NCBI RefSeq assembly: GCF_019800665.1
Contig: NZ_JAHVKO010000008.1
Coordinates: forward strand, 1 to 64,000
Source: Microbulbifer agarilyticus
GTDB taxonomy: Bacteria > Pseudomonadota > Gammaproteobacteria > Pseudomonadales > Cellvibrionaceae
Direction: 5' to 3'
DNA: 64,000 nucleotides
The notes beneath the pieces were generated by a model. The model made no database searches, was not told where the DNA came from, and saw only the letters and a list, made by a program, of their open reading frames with translations. Shown piece after piece: positions 1 through 7,477 of the stretch; positions within the stretch are counted from its first letter, which is position 1, and the number at the start of each line of letters is the position of its first letter. The translations under genes and the position numbers were made by a program.

Positions 1-121
1 CTTCGGGCCTGCGGCCCTTCGCGGGACAGCTTACCTTGTGCACCACTTGCGCAGGTCGCTTTGCTCCCAGTTTTGCGCAAGTGGTGCACAAGGTAAGCTG
101 CCCCTGCTGGCGGCGTTAACT
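1..121 (+). other. 3' part of an integron attC site
   Basis: The segment holds a perfect 27-bp inverted repeat (27-53 and 74-100, 20-base loop) followed by GGCGTTAAC at 112-120. A long imperfect or perfect hairpin ending in a GTTRRRY-like core is the layout of an integron attC recombination site. The core read here (GTTAACT) has one mismatch. The left core lies outside the window. Other sites downstream have the same layout and orientation, which supports the call. Confidence 0.6.
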
Positions 122-148
122 GTCTTTAAAAGGAATATTGAGGTTAAT

Positions 149-739
149 TTGAAATTCAAGAACGAATACGGGCTATCGGACATTGTCGCAATTTTTGCAT
201 TTCTAATGAGTGGGCTGGCTCTTTATCAAAGCTATAAAGCAAATGAAGGCTATATAGTGCAAGGCGGAGGACCGGTTGCAGTAGGTATCGTTGACAGAAA
301 TACTTGTGAAATGCTTGCGTCTATCCCAATAATCTTTCACAACTCTGGTAAGAGGGCGGTATCCCTAAGGCGGTACGTTCCAGCAGGTATTGACGAGGTT
401 TTATTCGTTAAAGATGGAAAGATCATAAAGGACCGTAATCCGACATACGATTTCTACATCTCTGGAAAACAAGATGAATCAATGATCGAAACCTTGCAAA
501 AAGCGAAAAAGTTTGGGGTTTATGATTTGGACTCGTATTCATTTATAGATACTTTAATAGAGCCCGGTGAAATTCATGAGGCGAGCATCATAATACTAAT
601 CCATTCAATGGATAATAAGCTACCTCTAATAGATAGAATGATGGTGGCTACTGATGTTGAATTTGGGAATGGTCAAACTTTAGAGATTCGCTCTGCATTC
701 AATGCTCAAGTTAGCACCCCTGAACGATGCAGAAGCTAA
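149..739 (+). CDS. Cassette-encoded protein with one N-terminal membrane segment, unknown function
   Basis: I chose the TTG at 149 because GAGG at 140-143 sits five bases upstream and because the frame further upstream runs through the attC hairpin, so it is unlikely to be coding. The 196-residue product starts with a charged segment and a hydrophobic stretch at about residues 8-25, followed by a soluble, mostly beta-rich region with no motif I recognise. Codon use is AT-rich, unlike the genes after 6 kb. The stop overlaps the start of the next attC site, the usual arrangement of a one-gene cassette. No function can be given. Confidence 0.6.
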   Translation: MKFKNEYGLSDIVAIFAFLMSGLALYQSYKANEGYIVQGGGPVAVGIVDRNTCEMLASIPIIFHNSGKRAVSLRRYVPAGIDEVLFVKDGKIIKDRNPTYDFYISGKQDESMIETLQKAKKFGVYDLDSYSFIDTLIEPGEIHEASIIILIHSMDNKLPLIDRMMVATDVEFGNGQTLEIRSAFNAQVSTPERCRS

Positions 740-808
740 CAATTCAATCAACTGCGCGCCTAAGGCGCCGGATGTAGCAGATCAACGCCGGTTATTGAAG
801 CGTTAGAT
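734..808 (+). other. attC site of the first cassette
   Basis: The left core is AGCTAAC (734-740, one mismatch to RYYYAAC) and the right core is GTTAGAT (802-808, a full match to GTTRRRY). The inner arms TTCAAT and ATTGAA pair next to the cores, and the middle is a GC-rich foldback. About 75 bp is a normal attC length. It directly follows the stop codon of the preceding ORF. Confidence 0.75.
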
Positions 809-821
809 TTTCGGTGAAACT

Positions 822-1235
822 ATGAGCTTTGAAAAAATAATCGAATTTGCAAAAGATCCAGAAAATACGGTTCCAATGCTCGTGAATTTTTTCAAGACGG
901 CAATTTTTGCAATCCGGGATGATAAGAAATCTCCAAAGAGATTCAAAATGGAGGCAGAGGAAGCTGTATCGGAAGCGTTTCATAAAACATGTAGATATTA
1001 TACGGCACTAACAAATGGGCAGAATAAATGCGTGAATGAAGAGCATGATATTGCCGAAAGGTGGGATAGGGCTGCAATAAGGCTTAATGAAATCGATCCA
1101 GCTCTTTCTATGAAGCTGAGGCTAAAGTCTAAATTTTGGAGAGACGGCGCAGCCTGGACGGAAGAGGAGATCTCGCTGGCAAAAATTAGCTTTGATGATC
1201 TCCGAAATAACTGCGGTGTAGTCTTCCCGCTATAA
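822..1235 (+). CDS. Cassette-encoded hypothetical protein
   Basis: The ATG at 822 begins 13 bases after the attC core. The 137-residue product is soluble, helical and charged, with no signal peptide, membrane segment or motif I recognise. A shorter open frame on the opposite strand (792-983) is a shadow. The gene lies between two attC-like sites and reads in the same direction as its neighbours, as expected for an integron cassette. Function unknown. Confidence 0.6.
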   Translation: MSFEKIIEFAKDPENTVPMLVNFFKTAIFAIRDDKKSPKRFKMEAEEAVSEAFHKTCRYYTALTNGQNKCVNEEHDIAERWDRAAIRLNEIDPALSMKLRLKSKFWRDGAAWTEEEISLAKISFDDLRNNCGVVFPL

Positions 1236-1267
1236 ATCTAGCAATGCGCTACAGCGGGACGTTAGAA
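1230..1267 (+). other. Short or degenerate attC-like site
   Basis: After the stop at 1235 a short segment leads to GTTAGAA at 1261-1267, one mismatch from GTTRRRY. TCTAGC on the left side can pair with the GTTAGA side. At about 38 bp it is shorter than typical attC sites, so it may be a truncated copy. Confidence 0.4.
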
Positions 1268-1273
1268 ATACAT

Positions 1274-2083
1274 ATGACTGAAGTTGAGCATATTTACCTT
1301 TATAAATACCTCCCATTCGATGAGGGTTCGCTATGTGTATTGACAGATGGAACACTAAAATACACATGCCCGTTGGATTTTAACGATCCTTTCGATTGTA
1401 GGCCGGCTTATGATGACCAATCTCTAAACGAAATTGATAAGAATAAGAAAGAGCTGATTCATGCAATAGGCAAAAAAAAGAAGCTTTCTCCAGCAAAACG
1501 AATTCAGTCAAAGAAAAAGATAGCTAACCAAATCAAAGCTTACTTAGATAGTGGTCAATCGCTTGACAACGTTTTATTGGAGGTCGGCGTGGTTTGTTTA
1601 TCTACTGATCCTTCAAATATTTTGATGTGGTCTCACTACGCCGATTTCCATAAAGGATTTGTGGTTGAGCTCAAGATACCCCTATATGGCACATGTGAAG
1701 CCGTAACAGAGGGGGGTAAAAATCTAATACCACTAGAGGTTCATTATGGAAAGCAAAGACCAGAAGTAAAATATGGTGCCGAAGACCCACAGGCTACACT
1801 GCAAAAAATGATTTTTACTAAATCATCTGTATGGTCATATGAAAGCGAGCATAGGGTGTTAGATCACAAGCGTGGCCCAGGGATTCATGAGTACAATAGA
1901 AATAAGCTGTTGGTCTCAGTTATAGCTGGGATGAGAATGACCGATGGCAATTATGAACGGCTAAGTAAAATCTTATCTAGCTTGAGAGATATCGAAGAAT
2001 TAAGGGATATAAAGCTATATCGTGCTGAGCCAACAAAAAAGGAATATAAGGTCGTTATACCTGGGCACCCTGAATGGGGCTAA
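1274..2083 (+). CDS. DUF2971 family protein
   Basis: The start is placed at the ATG at 1274, because the frame to the left overlaps the attC remnant. The 269-residue protein shows the pattern I associate with DUF2971. It has an N-terminal YLYKYLPFDEGSL segment and FNDPFDCRP near residue 45, then CLSTDPSNILMWSHYADFHKGF near residues 120-140, where the C-S...LMW-HYA-HKGF signature is clear. DUF2971 proteins are frequent in mobile and defence-associated regions, but no biochemical role is established that I know of. It is AT-rich and occupies one cassette, with an attC site directly after it. Confident on family, silent on function. Confidence 0.8.
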   Translation: MTEVEHIYLYKYLPFDEGSLCVLTDGTLKYTCPLDFNDPFDCRPAYDDQSLNEIDKNKKELIHAIGKKKKLSPAKRIQSKKKIANQIKAYLDSGQSLDNVLLEVGVVCLSTDPSNILMWSHYADFHKGFVVELKIPLYGTCEAVTEGGKNLIPLEVHYGKQRPEVKYGAEDPQATLQKMIFTKSSVWSYESEHRVLDHKRGPGIHEYNRNKLLVSVIAGMRMTDGNYERLSKILSSLRDIEELRDIKLYRAEPTKKEYKVVIPGHPEWG

Positions 2084-2085
2084 TT

Positions 2086-2186
2086 TTCTAACAAGGTGTT
2101 GTACTGGACTCCGAGAAATCGATAGCTTTTTTGCGAAAGCGCAAAAAGCCACCAATTTTACTTCGCCGGAAAACACGGCGTTAGGG
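2086..2186 (+). other. attC site after the DUF2971 cassette
   Basis: The left core is TTCTAAC (2086-2092) and the right core is GTTAGGG (2180-2186), each one mismatch from consensus. CTAAC pairs with GTTAG, and GTGTT pairs with AACAC. A second inner foldback surrounds the TTTTTTGCGAAAGCGCAAAAAG segment. About 101 bp. Confidence 0.7.
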
Positions 2187-2222
2187 CCAAGACTTACCCA
2201 CGTTTAGTAGACACCCTGTATA

Positions 2223-2280
2223 GTTAGGTTTCGGCCTAACACGGAGGTGTATCATGGCGAAGCTTCATCAAGGGATATAA
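2223..2280 (+). promoter_or_regulatory. Hairpin, strong ribosome site and eight-codon leader ORF ahead of the repeat protein
   Basis: GTTAGG (2223-2228) and CCTAAC (2235-2240) form a small hairpin. GGAGGTG (2243-2249) is a near-ideal ribosome site for an ATG at 2254. That ATG opens an eight-codon ORF (MAKLHQGI) whose TAA ends at 2280, exactly where the next gene starts, so translation could be coupled. GTTAGGT and GCCTAAC also match the two integron core consensuses. An alternative reading is the leftover left end of an IS3-type element, whose orfA often starts MAK after such a leader. Confidence 0.45.
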
Positions 2281-3402
2281 ATGAGTAGATTCAAAGATCC
2301 ATTAAAGGACATTCGTGCATCGCTAGCTCTAATGTCAGATCCCTTGAAAGAACATCACGAGATGATGGCTTCAATTTCTGATCCCATGAAGAATCTTCGA
2401 GCATCAATGGCCTTGATGTCAGATCCTCTGAAAGAACACCGCGAGATGATGGCTTCGATCGCTGATCCCATGAAGGATCTTCGAGCATCGATGGCCTTGA
2501 TGTCAGATCCTCTGAAAGAAAACCGCGAGATGATGGCTTCGATCGCTGATCCCATGAAGGATCTTCGAGCATCGATCGCCTTGATGTCAGATCCTCTGAA
2601 AGAACATCGCGAGATGATGGCTTCGATCTCTGATCCTATGAAGGATCTTAGAGCGTCGATGGCCTTGATGTCCGATCCCATGAAAGAGCATCGTGACATG
2701 ATGGCGTCTTTCACAAATCCAATGAAAGACCTACGAGCATCTCTAGCTCTAATATCTGATCCATTTACAGACATACGAAAGACTATCGCTGATAGCGTAT
2801 CTCTTAAATCGATTAGGGATATTGCATATGAAGCCCAGCAAGAGATAGAAGTAGATAGTAAAGGTGTAGTTTCACTTGCTACTAAGCGTATTGCTGCAGC
2901 TGAACTTCAAGAATTATCAGATGAAATATTTCATAATTCATCACTAGAGGAATCAAGCTCTTTAGAAGAATCTATAAACAACTTAGTAAATGAAATAAGG
3001 TCACAGAAAGACCCATTAACTCAGAGAATATTGATCTGTTTCGTATATCCACTAATAATTTTAGTGATTGCATCATTTATTAATCCAATCGTAGATCACC
3101 ATGTTAGATCATACTTAAACTCTGACAAGAGAGCGCTAGCAAAAGAGTTAAAAGCGAATGTAAACTCGGTAATAGAAAATAAAGATGTATTAAGCTCATT
3201 AAGGTACATATCAGCTGACACCTTGAATGTAAGAGCCTCTGGTTCGGTCAAATCGGAAACAATAGGATATTTACGATTCTCTTCTACTGTTTTGGTTATC
3301 GAAAAACAAAAAAATTGGACGTTGATTGAGTGGAATGATCCTGAAACTGACGCTCAAATCACTGGCTGGGTTTTTTCAAGATATCTTGCAAAATTCAGGT
3401 AA
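2281..3402 (+). CDS. Membrane protein with twelve 14-residue repeats and a C-terminal SH3b domain
   Basis: The ATG at 2281 has AGGGA nine bases upstream and directly follows a leader ORF. Residues 6-173 are twelve tandem 14-residue units of the form DPxKxxRxxMAxxx. They alternate between a DPLKEHREMMASI type and a DPMKDLRASMALM type, giving a 28-residue higher-order period. An acidic helical linker follows (about 174-245). Then comes a hydrophobic membrane segment (ILICFVYPLIILVIASF, about 250-268) and a C-terminal domain with the SH3b signature LNVRASGS...GYL...GWVFSRYL (about 315-373). SH3b domains usually bind cell-wall or protein ligands. The repeats are close to identical at DNA level, so copy number may vary. 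No close named family comes to mind. Confidence 0.7.
   Translation: MSRFKDPLKDIRASLALMSDPLKEHHEMMASISDPMKNLRASMALMSDPLKEHREMMASIADPMKDLRASMALMSDPLKENREMMASIADPMKDLRASIALMSDPLKEHREMMASISDPMKDLRASMALMSDPMKEHRDMMASFTNPMKDLRASLALISDPFTDIRKTIADSVSLKSIRDIAYEAQQEIEVDSKGVVSLATKRIAAAELQELSDEIFHNSSLEESSSLEESINNLVNEIRSQKDPLTQRILICFVYPLIILVIASFINPIVDHHVRSYLNSDKRALAKELKANVNSVIENKDVLSSLRYISADTLNVRASGSVKSETIGYLRFSSTVLVIEKQKNWTLIEWNDPETDAQITGWVFSRYLAKFR
2296..2799 (+). repeat. Twelve in-frame 42-bp tandem repeats (84-bp higher-order unit)
   Basis: The repeats lie inside the preceding gene and keep the reading frame. The central copies are nearly identical, while the first and last have diverged, the usual sign of expansion and contraction by recombination or slippage. 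They also create long spurious open frames on the other strand. Confidence 0.85.
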
Positions 3403-3404
3403 AG

Positions 3405-3476
3405 CCCTAACAAGGCGATGCTGTCGGACAAATTTTCCGCTGCGCCCCAAATTTGCCGCAGAGCGCGGCGTTAATC
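3405..3476 (+). other. attC site after the repeat-protein cassette
   Basis: The left core is CCCTAAC (3405-3411) and the right core is GTTAATC (3470-3476), each one mismatch from consensus. The inner region folds through CAAATTTTCCGCTGCG and CCCCAAATTTGCCGCAG. It starts right after the TAA of the repeat protein. Confidence 0.7.
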
Positions 3477-3580
3477 TGCAAAAAACCTTACACAAGGACG
3501 AGAAGATTAGAAATCCAGTGAATTTTAACCAAGACATTTGCACCTACTTCGTTTGGGTATCAAATCTTGGCGTAAATTAC

Positions 3581-4024
3581 ATGAAAAATTTTCATACACC
3601 CGAAGAAGCTTTTGAATTTATATCGAAGAATGAGAAACGATGTGTAGATATAACTCGGACGATTACTGAAAGTGAGATACTAGAATGGGTTTCTGAGCTT
3701 AAGGCTGAATTTGGAGGGACTGCTGTAAGTTATGAAATTGCAAAGCCTTTTACTATAGCGTTGATGGCACCAGTAGTAGTATATGTGATTGGTCTTCTAG
3801 TTTATTTATTCGCAGACTTTCTGAGCTTGCTCAGACTCGCAGACCTACAGCTAACAGCATCATTTGTAAAAGGACTTTTGTGGCTAGGACAGATGAGAAA
3901 TTATTTTTCTGCATTCGCAGCTGCTGGATCAGCCTTCTATATCACCATTAAATTATGTGAAATAGCAATCTATAGAAAATATATCTTTAGATCATCTGAA
4001 ACCAATGACACGAAGACAACCTGA
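3581..4024 (+). CDS. Cassette-encoded membrane protein, unknown function
   Basis: The ATG at 3581 is preferred because the frame upstream runs through the attC site. An in-frame GTG at 3518 is an alternative. Neither has a strong ribosome site. The 147-residue product has a soluble N-terminal third and hydrophobic stretches at about residues 52-78 and 95-125, so two to three membrane helices are likely. There is no recognised motif. It reads in the same direction as the other cassettes and is AT-rich. Confidence 0.5.
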   Translation: MKNFHTPEEAFEFISKNEKRCVDITRTITESEILEWVSELKAEFGGTAVSYEIAKPFTIALMAPVVVYVIGLLVYLFADFLSLLRLADLQLTASFVKGLLWLGQMRNYFSAFAAAGSAFYITIKLCEIAIYRKYIFRSSETNDTKTT

Positions 4025-4343
4025 AAAATGCGAGTTTTTTGCAGCGACCCTGTGTACCCCAGCGGGCCTCACAACAATATACGTGTTTTGCAGTCATCAT
4101 AAGTAAGCTTTCATTTTCATGACGAGGATAGGATGTGGATCTATGTGGCGGGCCAAAGCTCACTATTCCCAAATCTGAACATCAGAGAGTACTTCGTAAG
4201 AACGAAATAGCTCATAACCAGGCAATGCTGCCGGCGGCTTACGCAACGCGCTTCGCCCACAGATTCTAGAGCCGCCACAGATGGCAACGTGATCACCACA
4301 TGAGTAAAGAATATCTTTTTACAATTACATTTAGAGAAATTTA
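4025..4343 (+). other. Gene-poor end of the cassette array with one degenerate attC-like element
   Basis: No convincing gene is present. A segment at about 4211-4295 starts with CATAACC, has GC-rich complementary inner arms (GCCGGCGGC and GCCGCC) and ends near CAACGTGA. It resembles an eroded attC site with a poor right core. The rest shows nothing I recognise. A 24-codon ORF at 4028-4102 has no supporting signal. Confidence 0.35.
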
Positions 4344-4661
4344 ATGCACGAATATGAAGTAAAGCGACTTAGAACAAGATCTATATTTAAGATTATTTTT
4401 GTTGGCATGACCCTATCGATAGTGCCACTATTTGCAATATCAGGTGTACTCGCATCAATTGGTTTAGTAAAGCTCTATTGGGGTAGCGAGCCGTTAACTG
4501 GTGGTAGCGCGATAATTGGAGGCCCTCTCGTGGGTATATTTATAGCTGTAACGTTCAGCTTCTTTGCCTCAATTCTTACATCACTGGGCCTCATCCTTTA
4601 CGGCAAGAAACGTACACTAACAATGTACTACTACCCTATCGAAAAGAATGAAGCCAGCTAA
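4344..4661 (+). CDS. Small two-helix membrane protein
   Basis: The ATG at 4344 has AGAG about ten bases upstream. The 105-residue product has two long hydrophobic segments (about residues 15-42 and 52-85) and a basic N-terminus, which suggests an inner-membrane protein with both ends inside. No motif is recognised. It is AT-rich like the cassettes and could be a further accessory gene whose attC site has been lost. Confidence 0.55.
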   Translation: MHEYEVKRLRTRSIFKIIFVGMTLSIVPLFAISGVLASIGLVKLYWGSEPLTGGSAIIGGPLVGIFIAVTFSFFASILTSLGLILYGKKRTLTMYYYPIEKNEAS

Positions 4662-4721
4662 CACAGCGCAAACATACATTCTTACTCCTCAAATCATTAA
4701 CTTAGCCATTTAAGGAACGGC

Positions 4722-5054
4722 ATGATTAACAAAATATCACTTCTTTCGATTTCTTTTCTCTTGGCAGCCTGCGGCTCCATGAAGACTGTCACGAAGTCGA
4801 ACTTTGAAATTGGCTACGACCTGTACAAGAATGACACCAAGTGCACAAGTACTACCAGAATTTATAGCGGTGTAACCTACGACTTCTGTCGCTTTCACGC
4901 GGAAAACACTGGATCATCCAACAATGTACTCGTTTCAGCGTTTTACGTATTTGATATCGCGTTCTTCTCACCTATCGCAGACACAGCCCTACTTCCGCTG
5001 ACTATTTATCAACAAGTTAGCTACGGAAATCCGGATGTCCATGTTCCTCGTTAG
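4722..5054 (+). CDS. Small lipoprotein, unknown function
   Basis: The ATG at 4722 follows AAGGAACGGC. The 110-residue product starts with a lipoprotein signal peptide (MINKISLLSISFLLAACGS), the lipobox LAAC placing Cys17 as the lipidated residue. The residue after the Cys is Gly, which is compatible with outer-membrane sorting. The mature part has two more cysteines and a hydrophobic C-terminal third. No family is recognised. Confidence 0.65.
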   Translation: MINKISLLSISFLLAACGSMKTVTKSNFEIGYDLYKNDTKCTSTTRIYSGVTYDFCRFHAENTGSSNNVLVSAFYVFDIAFFSPIADTALLPLTIYQQVSYGNPDVHVPR

Positions 5055-5117
5055 TAAGAAACGCTACATAACTCTTAACTAGCACATGTAAAGTTCGCAC
5101 AGGCTGACAATCAAAAA

Positions 5118-5456
5118 ATGATCTCATCAGAGACTGCTGAACACTATACATGGGGTAATGCCTGCGATGGCTGGCATCTGGTGAGATCGCCCAGCCTAAG
5201 TGTGATTCAAGAGCGCGTACCTCCCGGCTGTGGCGAGGTACGCCACTTCCATAACCACGCAGAGCAGTTCTTTTTTGTGCTGTCCGGTATTGCCACGATT
5301 GAGGTAGACGGTACGACGCTCTTATTGCATCCCCAGCAAGGTATCCATGTACCCGCGGGCACGCCGCACCAACTTCGCAATGCACATGGCGAGAACCTAA
5401 TATTTACCGTTACCTCTACCCCTCCGAGCCACGGGGATCGTGTACTGGTTGATTAA
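5118..5456 (+). CDS. Single-domain cupin_2 protein
   Basis: The 112-residue protein is a one-barrel cupin. Motif 1 contains H43, H45, H47 and E49. Motif 2 is G75...P79-A-G81-T-P-H84-QLR-N88. Metal binding by the histidines and the glutamate is therefore likely. The reaction is unknown, since small cupins act as isomerases, dioxygenases or sensors. The ATG at 5118 follows an A-rich stretch without a strong ribosome site. The neighbours do not point to a pathway. Confidence 0.8.
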   Translation: MISSETAEHYTWGNACDGWHLVRSPSLSVIQERVPPGCGEVRHFHNHAEQFFFVLSGIATIEVDGTTLLLHPQQGIHVPAGTPHQLRNAHGENLIFTVTSTPPSHGDRVLVD

Positions 5457-5471
5457 CGGTAAACTGTAGCA

Positions 5472-5981
5472 ATGCCTATGTATTTCCTTTCCCCCACAAG
5501 ACTCGCGTATTTGGTGCTGCTGATGTTAGCTGGCACTCAGTCTCTTGCCGTGGAGATCAAACCCTTCACCTCCGACGGCTGCAGTGCCTTCCCCGACGGC
5601 ACCATCGAGCAGGAAGAGCTGTGGCTAGAGTGCTGTACCGCGCACGATTACGCCTATTGGAAGGGCGGCACCTTTGAGGAGCGCGAGGCAGCGGACGAGG
5701 CATTGCGAGCCTGTGTCGAGAAAACCGGTGAAGAAGAGATTGCTCTGCTAATGCTCGGCGGTGTGCGCATTGGTGGCACCCCCTACCTGCCTACGGACTT
5801 CCGCTGGGGGTATGGCTGGCCCATGTGGCGCGGGTACAAAGCACTTACTGAAGAGGAGCTGGCGGCGTTTGAACGCAGTGAAGCGGCCAGAAAAACGGAT
5901 AGCGATAAAACAAATAACGACAATACCGATAGCGGCAATACCAACAACAAGACCGACAACCAACAAGACGAAAACCAATAA
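5472..5981 (+). CDS. Secreted phospholipase-A2-like protein with CCxxHD motif
   Basis: The 169-residue product has a signal peptide ending near SLAVE (about residue 27). The mature part reads DGCSAFPDG, then W-LECCTAHDYAYWKGG near residues 52-66, then ER-AAD-AL--CVEK. The CCxxHD segment is the catalytic/metal signature of phospholipase A2-fold proteins, with the His and Asp as putative active residues, and the nearby DG-S-FPDG could help bind calcium. A tail of about 30 residues rich in Asn, Asp, Thr and Lys ends the protein. Either ATG (5472 or 5478) is possible. It could be a secreted lipase or only share the fold. Confidence 0.6.
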   Translation: MPMYFLSPTRLAYLVLLMLAGTQSLAVEIKPFTSDGCSAFPDGTIEQEELWLECCTAHDYAYWKGGTFEEREAADEALRACVEKTGEEEIALLMLGGVRIGGTPYLPTDFRWGYGWPMWRGYKALTEEELAAFERSEAARKTDSDKTNNDNTDSGNTNNKTDNQQDENQ

Positions 5982-6013
5982 CAAATAACAATCTCACAGG
6001 GATACTTACAACA

Positions 6014-6463
6014 ATGACCGAAGCAGTAGGGTTGGGGAAACACACGGGTACCAAGCTGGACGATGACCTCTGGCTGGATGATCACCTTTTTGAAATCCGC
6101 GAGAAGATCGTGGTGCGCGCCAAGGAGTTGCTGGCGGATGCGAATAACGAGCTGACCAAGGCGGCAGCGCTATCGGAAGCGGCCAAGGAGTATGCGCCGG
6201 GTATGCGCTTCCCCGAGGCCCAGCAGTCCTTCTGGCGTGAGAACATTTTGAACCAGCTCTCTGCTGTGACGCTGATCTCTGCCCTGCTGGCGATCGTGTT
6301 CGGCGGTATTGCCTTTGGTATCTCGCTGGCGGCGGAGGAAGGTGAGCCGGTGCCGGATGTTGCCGGTTATATCGACCTGGTGAAGATCTTTGCCGGTGCG
6401 GTGGTGGGTTCTACCGGGGCAGCGGTGGTGGCCAACCATACCAAGCACCGCGGCCATCGTTGA
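6014..6463 (+). CDS. Two-helix membrane protein, unknown function
   Basis: The ATG at 6014 follows an AGGGATACTT stretch. The 149-residue product has a charged, helical N-terminal half (about 1-78), then two hydrophobic helices (about 82-104 and 118-142) and a basic histidine-rich tail. No motif is recognised. It lies between the phospholipase-like gene and a small secreted protein, all on the plus strand with short gaps, but co-function is not evident. Confidence 0.6.
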   Translation: MTEAVGLGKHTGTKLDDDLWLDDHLFEIREKIVVRAKELLADANNELTKAAALSEAAKEYAPGMRFPEAQQSFWRENILNQLSAVTLISALLAIVFGGIAFGISLAAEEGEPVPDVAGYIDLVKIFAGAVVGSTGAAVVANHTKHRGHR

Positions 6464-6504
6464 TGGGTTACTCGCATATTGTTAATCGTTTAAAGGGAAG
6501 TACG

Positions 6505-6903
6505 ATGAAGAAGTTTGCTATCGCTATTGCGCTGTCACTAGTGAGTTCACTATCTGCGGCGAAAGAGCTGGTGGGGGTTTGGGAACTGGTATCTGGCAAC
6601 TATGTGGACGGTAGCGGCACGCTGGTGGACTACAAGGATCTGGACATGCAGGCACTGAAGGTCATTTCCGATTCCCACTTCAGCTTTACCTCCATGAAGG
6701 GCGGTGACTTCTGGGCGTCTGGTACCGGCACTTATGAGCTGGCCGACGGTAAATATACCGAGACGTTGCGTTACAACTCGTTCGGGCAGGCGACCGGTGC
6801 GCAGTTTGCGTTTACCACCAGAATCGAAGATTCGCTGTGGTACAACGAGCGCTGGGAAGACGGCAAGCGCGTGGAGTATGAGGTATGGCAGCGGGTTGAG
6901 TGA
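6505..6903 (+). CDS. Small exported protein, lipocalin/DUF4488-like
   Basis: I chose the ATG at 6505, which has AAGGGAAG just upstream and opens a clean signal peptide (MKKFAIAIALSLVSSLSAAKE). The longer frame would remove that signal. The 132-residue product continues with ELVGVWELVSGNY and a series of beta-strand-like segments ending in VEYEVWQRVE. This is the pattern of lipocalin-like small periplasmic proteins such as DUF4488, a family assignment made from general resemblance only. Confidence 0.55.
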   Translation: MKKFAIAIALSLVSSLSAAKELVGVWELVSGNYVDGSGTLVDYKDLDMQALKVISDSHFSFTSMKGGDFWASGTGTYELADGKYTETLRYNSFGQATGAQFAFTTRIEDSLWYNERWEDGKRVEYEVWQRVE

Positions 6904-6951
6904 TGGCCGGCGGCAGATACCGCCAGCCATTCTGGTCGGGAAGATTACGCG

Positions 6952-7461
6952 TTAGAACTTGCGGATCTTCTCGATTTCTTCCTGATCAATCCCCAGAGAC
7001 TCCAGGAATTTCTGGTGCTCTTCCGGTTCCATCTCTTCGAACTTCTGGTGCCATTTAATCATCGCATCGTCGTCAAAACCGGCGGCGCGCATAATTTCCA
7101 CCCAGCGTTCTTTGGTTACCATGTTTTCCTCCATCATATTGGGTTCTTGCAGCAGGGCCACGACGGCTTTCTGCTGCGCTCGAAGTAGTTGAATCTCCTG
7201 CTCCAGCTCTTTGAAGTGGGCCTTCAGAATCTGGGCCTGGGATTCGCCTTTGCGATCTATCAGCGCGGCAATACTTGCTACGGGTATCCCATAGGAACGA
7301 TAAGAGACGATCATTCGCAGGCGCTCGACCTCTTTGTCTCCGTACCACCTATATCCGTTCTCCGAGCGGTTGGCGGGCAACAGCAGGCCCTCCCGCTCGT
7401 AATACAGGATGGTGGCTCTGGAGATCCCGAAGGTTCGCGCCAGTTGGGTTACTGTAAGCAT
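6952..7461 (-). CDS. MerR-family transcriptional regulator
   Basis: The 169-residue protein begins LTVTQLARTFGISRATILYYEREGLL, the winged-helix DNA-binding start of MerR proteins, and continues with the GYRWYGDKEVERLRMI and the dimerisation helix (about 78-110). The C-terminal part (about 120-169) is a helical domain resembling TipAS-type ligand domains, with no metal-binding cysteines, so a small-molecule rather than a metal signal is likely. It is divergent from the glutathione transferase gene. A dyad just upstream of it may be its operator. Confidence 0.85.
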   Translation of the reverse strand: MLTVTQLARTFGISRATILYYEREGLLLPANRSENGYRWYGDKEVERLRMIVSYRSYGIPVASIAALIDRKGESQAQILKAHFKELEQEIQLLRAQQKAVVALLQEPNMMEENMVTKERWVEIMRAAGFDDDAMIKWHQKFEEMEPEEHQKFLESLGIDQEEIEKIRKF

Positions 7462-7477
7462 GTGGTTACCAAGTCAC

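Noticed and set aside
27-100. Terminator or insertion-sequence end
   Set aside because: No T-tract, and the GTTAAC core plus the serial attC sites downstream fit an integron site better.
2187-2280. Complete insertion sequence
   Set aside because: At most a left-end fragment of fewer than 100 bases with a truncated orfA-like start. No transposase gene follows.
2291-2774. Two repetitive frames on the minus strand over the 14-residue repeat region
   Set aside because: A 42-bp repeat without stops in one copy gives open frames in several phases. No ribosome site or attC orientation supports them.
4028-4102. A 24-codon ORF after the membrane-protein cassette
   Set aside because: No ribosome site, no attC directly after it and no recognisable product.
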